8,792 nucleotides of DNA, from contig JAQCNK010000299.1 in the NCBI GenBank assembly GCA_028275075.1, forward strand, positions 1 through 8,792, given 5' to 3'. This DNA comes from Haloarcula sp. GTDB taxonomy: Archaea > Halobacteriota > Halobacteria > Halobacteriales > Haloarculaceae. The notes below the pieces were generated by a model. The model saw only the letters and a program-made list of their open reading frames with translations. It searched no databases and was not told where the DNA came from. Position numbers and translations under genes: made by a program. Position 1 is the first letter of the stretch, and each line of letters starts with the position of its first letter. This document shows positions 1 to 5,807 of the stretch, in pieces.

Positions 1-302
1 GAGTCACCCCGCTCGCGCAGTCTGGAGACGACGGTGTCGGGATGGGCTCGCAGAACGACCACGCGGTCGGCGTCGAAGTTGTGTGCGAGATGGGACTCGA
101 AGACACAATCTTGACGCTCCGCCAACCACTCCCCGAGTGCGTCCATATCGGCGACGAGGCTCCCACGTTCCTCGTCAGTGCCCGTGGAGAACCCCTCGGA
201 CTTGATAACGTCGTTGAGGTGCACGATATCGAGGTCGGTCTCCAGCAGACCCGTGGCAGTGGTCTTCCCAGTTCCCGGAGTCCCTGTGATTGCGACTCTC
301 AC
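1..302 (-). CDS. Fap7/hCINAP-like broad-specificity NMP (adenylate) kinase, 3' end off window
   Basis: First 100 residues of a P-loop kinase. A GTG start at 302-300 gives MRVAITGTPGTGKTTATG, with Walker A GTPGTGKTT at residues 7-15. A Walker-B-like ESHLAH lies at 69-74, and a VVVLRAHP strand followed by an RLRERGD stretch (lid-side arginines) closes the visible part. This is the layout of the archaeal adenylate kinase/Fap7 (hCINAP) family, about 170-190 aa, so the C-terminal part lies off the left edge. Family members phosphorylate AMP/NMPs, and eukaryotic Fap7 also acts as an ATPase in small-ribosomal-subunit maturation; either role here is inference. The GTG overlaps the hisC stop as GTGA (302-299), which implies co-transcription and translational coupling. 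No in-frame ATG/GTG lies in the codons just upstream, which supports this start. Confidence 0.88.
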   Translation of the reverse strand, partial: MRVAITGTPGTGKTTATGLLETDLDIVHLNDVIKSEGFSTGTDEERGSLVADMDALGEWLAERQDCVFESHLAHNFDADRVVVLRAHPDTVVSRLRERGD

Positions 303-1381
303 CGTTCGACCTCCACAATGGACTCGTTGAGGACCGAAACCGCCTGTTTCGTGTCGGCTTTGGTGCCACAGGTGATACGGATACACTCCGGCAGTCCGAA
401 CGAAGAGCAGTCACGGACGATGACGCCTTGGGCTTGGGTAGCGTCTGCCACCGCCGCAGCGTCGCCCACCTCGGCGAGTACGAAGTTGCCGGCGCTCTCC
501 CAGGTCGGCGCATCGAGTTCCTCGTAGATGTACTCCCGTGCCCACGCTGCCGTCTCGACAGAGCGGGTGACGTGGTCGTCGTCGTCGAGCGCGGCGAGTC
601 CGGCCCGACAAGCGAGTTCGCTCGCCGAGAACGGAGTGTTGATGCGGGCGTAGGCGTCGGCCCACTCTTCTGGCACGAGCGCATATCCCAGGCGGACCCC
701 GGCCAGCCCGTAGGCTTTCGAGAACGTTCGAAGTAGCGCTACGTCGTCGCGCTCCTCCACCAACGGCTTCGTAGAGGGGGTCTCGGTGAACTCGCCGTAG
801 GCCTCGTCGACCAGTACCAGTGTCTCGGGGTCTGTCCGGTCGGCGATGTCCCGCACTGCGTCGGTAGTGAACTCTTTGCCGGTTGGGTTGTGCGGACTCG
901 TGAGGTAGACGATGCGTTCGCCGTCGTAATCTTTCAAAACGGTGTCAGCTGTCTGGGCAAAGTCGTCGGCCTTCGACAGCGTGTACTCATTGACCTCGCC
1001 GTGGTGATATCGGGCACTCATCTGGTAGTACGCAAAGCCAGGTGTGGGGACCAGTACCTCGTCTTCGGGCGAGAGCATCGCCCTCGCGAGGCAGTCGAGC
1101 GCGCCGTCGCCACCGTTGCCCAGCCACACCTGCTCGGGGGTGGTGTTCCAGCGGTCGGCCAGCGCTTCGAGCAGGTCAGCGTGGGAGGCCTTCGGGTAGT
1201 GGTGGATCCGCTCGGCTGACTCGCGGATGGCCTCGACCGCAAGCGGACTGGGACCGAACATGTTCTCGTTCGACGAAAGCTTCACCATCGCCTCGGGGTC
1301 CAGACCGAGCTCGCGGGCGACTTCCTCGATACCGCGGCCCGCTCGGTAGGCGGTGTGGGCAGAAAGGTCCCGTGGGTTCAT
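299..1381 (-). CDS. hisC: Histidinol-phosphate aminotransferase
   Basis: 360-aa fold-type I PLP aminotransferase that converts imidazole acetol-phosphate plus glutamate to histidinol-phosphate (histidine biosynthesis, cytoplasm). Visible motifs: KLSSNEN at 34-40 (substrate-binding entry), TSPHNPTG at 161-168 with N165, LVDEAYGEF at 190-198 with D192 pairing with the PLP pyridine nitrogen, and FSKAYGLAG at 220-228 with K222 as the Schiff-base lysine. LGYAL follows at 231, and the carboxylate-binding arginine is probably R335 in CIRITCGT. The length matches the family. The frame stays open 48 codons further upstream (to 1525), but that extension is not family-like, and a TATA-like element sits 27 bases before the ATG at 1381, so I use the shorter start. 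The stop overlaps the start of the downstream NMP kinase. Paralogous aspartate or phenylalanine aminotransferases are less likely given the HisC-type N-terminus. Confidence 0.92.
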   Translation of the reverse strand: MNPRDLSAHTAYRAGRGIEEVARELGLDPEAMVKLSSNENMFGPSPLAVEAIRESAERIHHYPKASHADLLEALADRWNTTPEQVWLGNGGDGALDCLARAMLSPEDEVLVPTPGFAYYQMSARYHHGEVNEYTLSKADDFAQTADTVLKDYDGERIVYLTSPHNPTGKEFTTDAVRDIADRTDPETLVLVDEAYGEFTETPSTKPLVEERDDVALLRTFSKAYGLAGVRLGYALVPEEWADAYARINTPFSASELACRAGLAALDDDDHVTRSVETAAWAREYIYEELDAPTWESAGNFVLAEVGDAAAVADATQAQGVIVRDCSSFGLPECIRITCGTKADTKQAVSVLNESIVEVER

Positions 1382-1404
1382 ATATCGGCTAAGTGTGCCG
1401 GGTG

Positions 1405-1412
1405 GCTTAAGC
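1405..1412 (-). promoter_or_regulatory. TATA-like element of hisC (leaderless)
   Basis: GCTTAAGC is centred 27-28 bases upstream of the ATG at 1381, the spacing expected for a haloarchaeal TATA box serving a leaderless mRNA. No Shine-Dalgarno is visible between it and the ATG. It decides the hisC start, because it would lie inside the coding region if the longer frame were used. Confidence 0.55.
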
Positions 1413-1595
1413 GTGCCCAACTCCGGTGCAGATGGGAGATACTGCGGCTGTACGTGCGTGTCGAAAGGCGTCATCGGGTAGACTGCAGATCCCGTCAGTT
1501 CGGTATGATCAGCTGTTCGAGTCAAACGAATCTTTGAGAAACCGGCATGGCCTCCGCGAACGTAGATAAATATCCGATATAGTTCACTACAGTTG

Positions 1596-1609
1596 CCAAA
1601 AATAATAAT
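1596..1609 (+). promoter_or_regulatory. Promoter element of the mini-CheC gene
   Basis: An AT-rich CCAAAAATAATAAT ends 29 bases before the ATG at 1639. It matches 12 of 14 bases of the element in front of the full-length cheC (1900-1913), so the promoter seems to have been duplicated with the gene. The rest of the 257-bp divergent spacer from hisC (1382-1638) holds the hisC TATA-like element and nothing else I can name. Confidence 0.5.
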
Positions 1610-1638
1610 ACGGACTATCGGTCAAGATGTGATAACGA

Positions 1639-1890
1639 ATGCCACTTCTCATCGACGGTCGGAAACCTACTATCAGCAACCAGTTAATCAAAGATAGTTC
1701 CAAGAGCGTCGCAGACTCGCTGTCGACGCTGGCCATCGTGCTGGACTCTGTTGTCGACATTGCTGAAAGTGACCCCGACCTCAGCAACCGTCTCTTTCGC
1801 GTTCCCGATCCGGGCGCGTTTGTCAACCTCATCGACAATCTCAATATGGATGTCAGAAAGTCGACGAACGACCGGACTGTCGAGAGCTGA
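1639..1890 (+). CDS. Internally deleted CheC paralogue (mini-CheC, 83 aa)
   Basis: Residues 1-32 align with residues 1-32 of the CheC just downstream (16 identities), and residues 33-72 align with its residues 161-200 (27 of 40 identities, no gaps). The last 11 residues are unrelated. The intervening 128 residues are absent, so the CheC core and its S-x3-E-x2-N phosphatase motif are gone. The N-terminal motif is also degenerate: the E and N positions of bacterial CheC are Q and K here. CheC proteins dephosphorylate CheY-P or bind CheD in chemotaxis/archaellum control. This remnant cannot be a phosphatase. It might fold as a small helix-strand unit that pairs with the neighbouring CheC, or be a decaying duplicate. 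The open frame, mostly conservative substitutions and separate promoter argue that it is still expressed; that is inference. The start ATG-CCA-CTT-CTC is collinear with the start of cheC. Confidence 0.7.
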   Translation: MPLLIDGRKPTISNQLIKDSSKSVADSLSTLAIVLDSVVDIAESDPDLSNRLFRVPDPGAFVNLIDNLNMDVRKSTNDRTVES

Positions 1891-1899
1891 GTAGACCTA

Positions 1900-1913
1900 C
1901 CGAAAATGATAAT
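1900..1913 (+). promoter_or_regulatory. Promoter element of cheC
   Basis: CCGAAAATGATAAT is centred about 31 bases before the ATG at 1938, consistent with a TATA region for a leaderless or very short-leader transcript. It resembles the element before the mini-CheC gene (12 of 14 bases). It suggests that cheC is transcribed independently as well as by read-through over the 47-bp gap. Confidence 0.45.
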
Positions 1914-1937
1914 CCACCACCCAACGTTAGGTTAATA

Positions 1938-2669
1938 ATGCCACTCCTTGTCGACATCCGGAAACTCTCGATTATTAGGGACCTCGTGCAGGACGGGGCC
2001 CAACAGGTTGCCGAATCGCTGGGGTCGCTGGCCGGGGTGGAAGCCAGCGTCGAAATCAAGAGCCTCTCGTTCATCCAGCCGTCTGATATCCATACGGAGA
2101 TGGGGTCTGGCGAGGTGTACAGCGCGCGGATCCGGCTCACGGAGCCACCGTACGGCGTCTTCTTGATGACGTTCTCGATCGAGACAGCCGCCGAAATCGC
2201 TCGCCTGATGACTGGAACGTCCGTCGAGAACGAGTTTACCCAGATGCAGGAGTCCGCGCTCCAGGAGATGTGCAACATACTCACGTCTGGGTTTATTGAT
2301 GGGATTGCCAACACACTGGATACGACCATTAATATGGAGACACCGACGGTCGAAGCCAGCGACACGGAAGCCATCGCTGGCGCGTCACTGTCACACGTCC
2401 GCCGGGATTCGCTGACCATCGTGTTAGACTCACTGGTTGACATTTCGGAGTCCGACGTGGACTTTTCGGTCCGTATCTTTCTGATTCCGGACCCGGGCTC
2501 GTTCGTCCACCTCATCGATCAGCTAGATCGCGATGTCGAGACCGGCGAACTGACCAGCGCCAACACCGACGCTGTCGAGGAGCTAGATATGGACGCCGAT
2601 GTCCAACTGTTCGATAGGGATTCGTCTGATACCGATAGTGTGGATTCAGCCGAAACTAGCGAGGAGTAG
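1938..2669 (+). CDS. cheC: CheC-family CheY-P phosphatase / chemotaxis protein
   Basis: 243-aa cytoplasmic CheC-family protein. The N-terminus LLVDIRKLSIIRDLVQDGAQ fits the CheC first helix, but its E and N active-site positions are D15 and Q18. The second helix at 103-117 keeps the phosphatase motif S106-x3-E110-x2-N113 (QESALQEMCNIL), so one active site looks intact. A beta strand/loop VLDSLVDISESDVDF at 162-176 and an IPDPGSFVHLIDQL segment at 183-196 complete the fold. From about residue 200 the tail is strongly acidic and probably disordered. CheC removes phosphate from CheY-P and can interact with CheD; in haloarchaea it belongs to the taxis/archaellum system. No other che or arl gene is in the window, so this is an orphan location, and its specific partner is unknown. 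A shortened paralogue lies immediately upstream. The DNA is less GC-rich than its neighbours. Confidence 0.85.
   Translation: MPLLVDIRKLSIIRDLVQDGAQQVAESLGSLAGVEASVEIKSLSFIQPSDIHTEMGSGEVYSARIRLTEPPYGVFLMTFSIETAAEIARLMTGTSVENEFTQMQESALQEMCNILTSGFIDGIANTLDTTINMETPTVEASDTEAIAGASLSHVRRDSLTIVLDSLVDISESDVDFSVRIFLIPDPGSFVHLIDQLDRDVETGELTSANTDAVEELDMDADVQLFDRDSSDTDSVDSAETSEE
2025..2033 (+). repeat. Direct repeat copy 1 in cheC (TCGCTGGCC)
   Basis: Encodes S30-L31-A32 of CheC. With the copy at 2409-2417 it brackets precisely the 384 bases (128 codons) missing from the upstream mini-CheC. See the second copy. Confidence 0.6.
2409..2417 (+). repeat. Direct repeat copy 2 in cheC (TCGCTGACC)
   Basis: Encodes S158-L159-T160 of CheC, matches copy 1 at 8 of 9 bases and lies exactly 384 bases from it. 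Joining the two copies gives ...CTGGCC-ATCGTG, which is the junction found in mini-CheC (CTGGCCATCGTG). This supports slippage or recombination between short repeats as the origin of the deletion. Confidence 0.6.
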
Positions 2670-2716
2670 CCGACCGATTACATGACGTTCAAGAGGGGCT
2701 GGGATAACCCACCTGT

Positions 2717-3166
2717 ATGAGCCTCGTCGACACCGCGATGTACGTTCTCCACCTCGTCTTCGCGGGACTGTGGTCCGGAACTGTGTTGTTCACCAGCTAC
2801 GCTGTCATCCCGACGGCGCTCGACGGCGACTTCCAGGCGGGGTCGCTGGCGGCGATGACCGGGAAACTGAAGACCGTCTCGAGAGCAAGTTCGCTCCTGT
2901 TGCTGCTCTCCGGTGGTCATCTTGCGGGGACCCTCTATACAGTCCCGAGCCTGCTGGGCTCTACACGCGGACATCTCGTTTTGACAATGGTCGCGCTATG
3001 GTTCGTGCTATCGGCACTGGTCGAGATAGGGGCGTCGAAGCTATCAGACGGGACCGGCCAGCAGAAGGTCCGCCAGCCCGCCGCCGAGGCACGTCCGTTC
3101 TTGCTCGGTGCGTCGGTGGTCGCGCTGCTCTTACTGGTCGATGCCGGTCTCCTCCTCGGGCTGTAG
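2717..3166 (+). CDS. CopD-like four-helix membrane protein
   Basis: 149-aa integral membrane protein with about four hydrophobic helices (roughly 5-30, 57-77, 86-106 and 127-148) and a polar, charged loop around 107-126. TM1 carries HLVFAGLWSGTVLF at 12-25, which resembles the H-x-x-x-x-x-LW-x-G signature of CopD/copper-resistance-D and related putative haem-binding membrane proteins. Further membrane histidines are H68 (GGHLAG) and H86. These could bind haem or a metal, but that is inference. Copper export is not shown, since no copC, copper ATPase or chaperone is nearby. No clear TATA box or Shine-Dalgarno is seen in the 47-bp gap after cheC, so read-through from cheC is possible. It converges on the GMC gene with 2 bases between stop codons. 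Confidence 0.7.
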   Translation: MSLVDTAMYVLHLVFAGLWSGTVLFTSYAVIPTALDGDFQAGSLAAMTGKLKTVSRASSLLLLLSGGHLAGTLYTVPSLLGSTRGHLVLTMVALWFVLSALVEIGASKLSDGTGQQKVRQPAAEARPFLLGASVVALLLLVDAGLLLGL

Positions 3167-3174
3167 TACTACAG
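3161..3174. repeat. 14-bp perfect palindrome containing both convergent stop codons
   Basis: CTGTAGTACTACAG is identical on both strands. It encodes the last leucine codon plus stop (CTG-TAG) of both the CopD-like gene (+) and the GMC gene (-). It has no T-tract, so it is not a classical archaeal terminator. Confidence 0.8.
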
Positions 3175-4806
3175 TCGCTCGTCGACGTGGTCGGCGCATT
3201 TCAGCGCCAGCGCGGCGATAGTCAACGTGGGGTTCATCGAGCCCGCTGTCACGAACACTGACGAGGAGGCAATGGAGAGGTTCGACAGGTCGTGGCTCCG
3301 GAGCTGCCGGTTCACTACGCTCTCTTGTGGATCAGTGCCCATTCGGGTCGTCCCCATGTGGTGGTACGCCGGGCCAGAACCACTCTCGGCGTTTGCGGTC
3401 CAGGCGATATCGACGCCCAGTTGGCTAAGGACGGCGTGCTGGATGGCGTTGGCTCGCGAGATAGACCGATGGACCCGGTCGCCCCAAGACCACTGGATGT
3501 CCGGGACGGGATTCCCGTGGTCGTCGGTGACCGTCGTATCGAGCGTGACGCGGTTCTCCCAGCGAGGCGGTTGGCCGACGAGCCCGCCCATCGCGATGCT
3601 GTTGCCGTAATTCTCCCGGAGTTCCGCGAGCATCGAGTCACCCCAATCGTCGCCGCTGAGGGCGATTTCGACCGGGGACGGGCCGGCGTAGTTCAGGAAT
3701 TCCAGCTTGATCGGGGAGTAGCTCTCCTCGCTCTCGGCGACGAACGTCTCGCCCGTGCCGACGTGTTCGACGGCGCTGCCGGGGTCGTCGTAGAACTGGT
3801 GACTTTCGCTGGTGATGAACCCGACGTGGTTCTGTCGGGTCCGCTCATCAAGAGTCCCGCCCGCTCCTGCGAAGAGATGGTCCATAAAGTACCGGCCGAC
3901 TGCGCCCGAGGAATTGGCCAGTCCATCAGGGTGGTCCTCGTTCGCCGACAGCAGGAGGAGACGTGGTATCTCGATGCCGCCCGCAGCGAGAACGAACTCG
4001 CGGGCTTCCTGCCGGTGTTCCTCTCCGTCGGGCGTGACGTAGACGGCGGCACTGACTCGGCCGTCGCCGTCGGTCTCCAGGCGCTGGACAGGGGCGCGGT
4101 CGATAACAGTCGCGCCCGCCGCCTCCGCGTCCTCGATGTGGACTGTCGCGTCGTACTTCGCGCCCGAGGGACAGACCGGCTGACAGGTGCCGTAGCCGAC
4201 ACACTGGCTCCGCCCGTCGTAGGACTCGGAGTTGCGGGCGTTGGGAACCGAGTGCATCGAGATGCCGAGTTTGTCACAGGCCTCGGCGAACAGTGAGTCG
4301 CTGTAGGAGGGGGCAAAGCCCGGCATCGGATAGGTCGGCTCGTCGCGCGGCGGGGCGAAGGGGTTGTCCGCGTCGCCGGCGACCCCCAGCGCCCGCTCCG
4401 CGTCGGCGTAGTACGGGCGCAAGTCGTCGTAGCTGATGGGCCAGGCCGGGTCGTCGTTGTCGTGGCTGCCGTCGAAGTCGGTTGGATGCATCCGCATCAC
4501 CATCCCCTGCCAGTGGAGCGTCGACCCACCGACACCTTTCACGCGGGCAGAATTTAACGGGTACGTGCGCGCGCCATTACTGGAGTAGAAATCGCGCTCA
4601 CCGCCCATCTCCCAGACGCTGCCGTCCTCGCCCGGTCGAATCGTCTGCTCCATCTGATCCTGTCGGTCGGCGAAATCGAAGCGTCTGCCCGCCTCCAAGA
4701 CCGTCACGTCGGTACGTTTGCTTGCCAGTCGATTTGCGACGAGTGCCCCCGCCGGGCCGGCGCCGATAACACAAACGTCTGCCCGATCAGTTGGCGCTCG
4801 CTTCAT
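3169..4806 (-). CDS. GMC-family FAD-dependent oxidoreductase with [3Fe-4S]-type cysteine motif
   Basis: 545-aa glucose-methanol-choline oxidoreductase. The N-terminal FAD Rossmann motif VIGAGPAG is at 13-20, with E38 (VLEAG) as the ribose-binding acid. The GMC signature-like KGVGGSTLHWQG lies at 90-101, HHMGTTRMG with the probable catalytic histidine at 482-490, and NPTLTIAALAL at 525-535. Between the FAD and substrate domains are C202, C208 and C212 (C-x5-C-x3-C, with PSGAKYD after the last). As I recall it, this is the spacing that ligates a [3Fe-4S] cluster in bacterial FAD-glucose dehydrogenase. Related enzymes oxidise sugars, gluconate or alcohols and pass electrons to a cytochrome or Tat-exported small subunit. 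Neither subunit is adjacent, and no signal peptide is seen, so substrate and acceptor are unknown. The start at 4806 is supported by a TATA-containing palindrome 26 bases upstream that resembles an iron box. Confidence 0.9.
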   Translation of the reverse strand: MKRAPTDRADVCVIGAGPAGALVANRLASKRTDVTVLEAGRRFDFADRQDQMEQTIRPGEDGSVWEMGGERDFYSSNGARTYPLNSARVKGVGGSTLHWQGMVMRMHPTDFDGSHDNDDPAWPISYDDLRPYYADAERALGVAGDADNPFAPPRDEPTYPMPGFAPSYSDSLFAEACDKLGISMHSVPNARNSESYDGRSQCVGYGTCQPVCPSGAKYDATVHIEDAEAAGATVIDRAPVQRLETDGDGRVSAAVYVTPDGEEHRQEAREFVLAAGGIEIPRLLLLSANEDHPDGLANSSGAVGRYFMDHLFAGAGGTLDERTRQNHVGFITSESHQFYDDPGSAVEHVGTGETFVAESEESYSPIKLEFLNYAGPSPVEIALSGDDWGDSMLAELRENYGNSIAMGGLVGQPPRWENRVTLDTTVTDDHGNPVPDIQWSWGDRVHRSISRANAIQHAVLSQLGVDIAWTANAESGSGPAYHHMGTTRMGTDPQESVVNRQLRSHDLSNLSIASSSVFVTAGSMNPTLTIAALALKCADHVDERL

Positions 4807-4817
4807 TCGAAGGATGA

Positions 4818-4839
4818 TTAGGCAAGCCTAAATTTAGGC
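4818..4839 (-). promoter_or_regulatory. Iron-box-like (DtxR/IdeR-type) operator overlapping the GMC promoter
   Basis: On the plus strand TTAGGC (4818-4823), GCCTAA (4826-4831) and TTAGGC (4834-4839) form two overlapping inverted repeats: TTAGGC-AA-GCCTAA, and a perfect 14-bp palindrome GCCTAAATTTAGGC at 4826-4839. The TAAATTTA core is centred 26-27 bases from the ATG at 4806, the TATA position for a leaderless mRNA. The half-sites resemble the TTAGG...CCTAA boxes of metal-dependent DtxR/IdeR repressors. A bound repressor would block TBP. The regulator identity is inference. Confidence 0.6.
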
Positions 4840-4870
4840 GTTGTCATCGATGGTCGGCCACAGGTGACGT

Positions 4871-5644
4871 TTACGGGATCTTGACGCTGTGTTCCAATGT
4901 CCCGATTCCTTCGATTTCGACTTCGATACGGTCGCTATCTTCCATCGGGCCAACGCCCGATGGCGTCCCTGTGGCAATGACGTCGCCTGGTTCGAGCGTC
5001 ATGTACGCGGTAATCTCGGCGATGAGTTCCTCGACGGAGAAGACGAGGTTGTCCCGCGAGCAAGACTGTTTCGTCTCGCCGTTGACGCGGCACTCGATCG
5101 TCGCATCCTCGGGGACGTGTTCGGGGGTCGCCACCATCGGTCCGATGGGACAGGCGTTGTCGAAGGCCTTCCCGCGGACCCAGTTCTGTTCCCGCTCCTG
5201 ATCGTTGCGGTTCGAGATGTCGTTGACGCAGGTGTATCCGGCGACGACATCCATCGCTCCGGCCTCGGAGACGTTCTTACACTGCTCGCCGATGACGACG
5301 CCAAGTTCCGCCTCGTAGTCGATTCGCTCCTTCCCGGCGGGCATGGTGAGCGTGTTCCCGTGAGACGCGACGGCGTTGGGGCCTTTCAGGAACAGCATCG
5401 GCCGTTCCGGTATCTCCGACCCCATCTCTTCGGCGTGATCGGCGTAGTTCCGCCCCAAACAGATGACCTTCGTCGGCTCACACGGCGGGAGGATGTCCAC
5501 CTCCGCGGGATCGTAGCTCTCGTCCCCAAACGCGATGCGGCCGTAGGGCCCGGCGGACGCGGTGACCACGGCGTCACCGTCGTCTATGCCCCAGCGGCCG
5601 CCGCGGACGTTCCCGGCGGAGTCGCGAAATCGGACGCGTTTCAT
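4871..5644 (-). CDS. Fumarylacetoacetate hydrolase (FAH) family protein
   Basis: 257-aa FAH-fold enzyme. A small N-terminal domain (1-55) precedes the catalytic core. Visible are LGRNYADHAEEMG at 63-75 (H70 and E73 as the likely catalytic pair), FLKGPNA at 85-91, metal ligands E111 and E113 in the YEAELGVVIG stretch with D142 in VNDISNRN, KAFDNACPIGP at 159-169, and GTPSGVGP at 226-233. The length and order fit the YcgM/FAHD1/HpaG group, which cleaves or decarboxylates acylpyruvates and oxaloacetate or isomerises 2-hydroxyhepta-2,4-dienedioate, using Mg2+ or Mn2+. The sequence alone does not settle the substrate. Haloarchaeal 2-keto-3-deoxypentonate dehydratase is also FAH-like but longer. 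It lies 64 bases upstream of the GMC gene on the same strand, but that gene has its own promoter. It diverges from tyrA. Confidence 0.88.
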   Translation of the reverse strand: MKRVRFRDSAGNVRGGRWGIDDGDAVVTASAGPYGRIAFGDESYDPAEVDILPPCEPTKVICLGRNYADHAEEMGSEIPERPMLFLKGPNAVASHGNTLTMPAGKERIDYEAELGVVIGEQCKNVSEAGAMDVVAGYTCVNDISNRNDQEREQNWVRGKAFDNACPIGPMVATPEHVPEDATIECRVNGETKQSCSRDNLVFSVEELIAEITAYMTLEPGDVIATGTPSGVGPMEDSDRIEVEIEGIGTLEHSVKIP

Positions 5645-5668
5645 ATTTTTCGCGACTCGTCGCCGACG

Positions 5669-5674
5669 GATAAG
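5669..5674 (-). promoter_or_regulatory. TATA-like element of the FAH gene
   Basis: CTTATC on the minus strand (GATAAG on the plus) is centred about 28 bases before the ATG at 5644, with a second, similar CTTATCG further upstream. The placement suits a leaderless haloarchaeal promoter. The motif itself is weak. Confidence 0.4.
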
Positions 5675-5775
5675 CGTTAAGGAGCGATAAGCGGCCAGCC
5701 TACAGGGTGATTCGACAGCAGTCTATCCGTTGCTCGGCGACTGTTCTATTGCCGGGCTGTAGGGGCGACCGAACC

Positions 5776-5783
5776 GCTTTTGA
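5776..5783 (+). promoter_or_regulatory. TATA-like element of tyrA
   Basis: GCTTTTGA is centred about 28 bases before the ATG at 5808, with no Shine-Dalgarno in between, as expected for a leaderless tyrA transcript. The rest of the 163-bp divergent spacer holds only the FAH promoter and a weak, distant inverted repeat. Confidence 0.45.
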
Positions 5784-5807
5784 GATGGGACGGGCTACGC
5801 TCGGAGC

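Noticed and set aside
1382..1525. 48-codon in-frame extension at the 5' end of hisC
   Set aside because: The extension does not look like HisC, which normally starts near NPRDLSAH, and a TATA-like element lies inside it 27 bases before the ATG at 1381.
1927..1935. TTAGGTTAA just before cheC as a DtxR-type half-site
   Set aside because: Only one half resembles the box, and no CCTAA partner is present at suitable spacing.
1853..2515. 220-codon open frame on the minus strand opposite cheC
   Set aside because: Antisense shadow, serine-rich with no motif; the plus strand encodes a recognisable CheC.
2717..3166. Copper-resistance function for the CopD-like protein
   Set aside because: Only a weak TM1 motif supports it, and no copper genes are adjacent, so it is left as a CopD-like membrane protein.
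3292..4296. 334-codon open frame on the plus strand opposite the GMC gene
   Set aside because: Antisense shadow of a high-GC coding region; no recognisable domain, and the minus strand holds a clear GMC protein with all motifs.
4889..5680. 263-codon open frame on the plus strand opposite the FAH gene
   Set aside because: Antisense shadow; its composition reflects the third-position GC bias of the FAH gene, and no family resemblance is seen.
5699..5763. CCTACAG (5699-5705) / CTGTAGG (5757-5763) inverted repeat in the FAH-tyrA spacer
   Set aside because: Seven-base arms with a 51-base loop and no second symmetry are within chance expectation for this composition.
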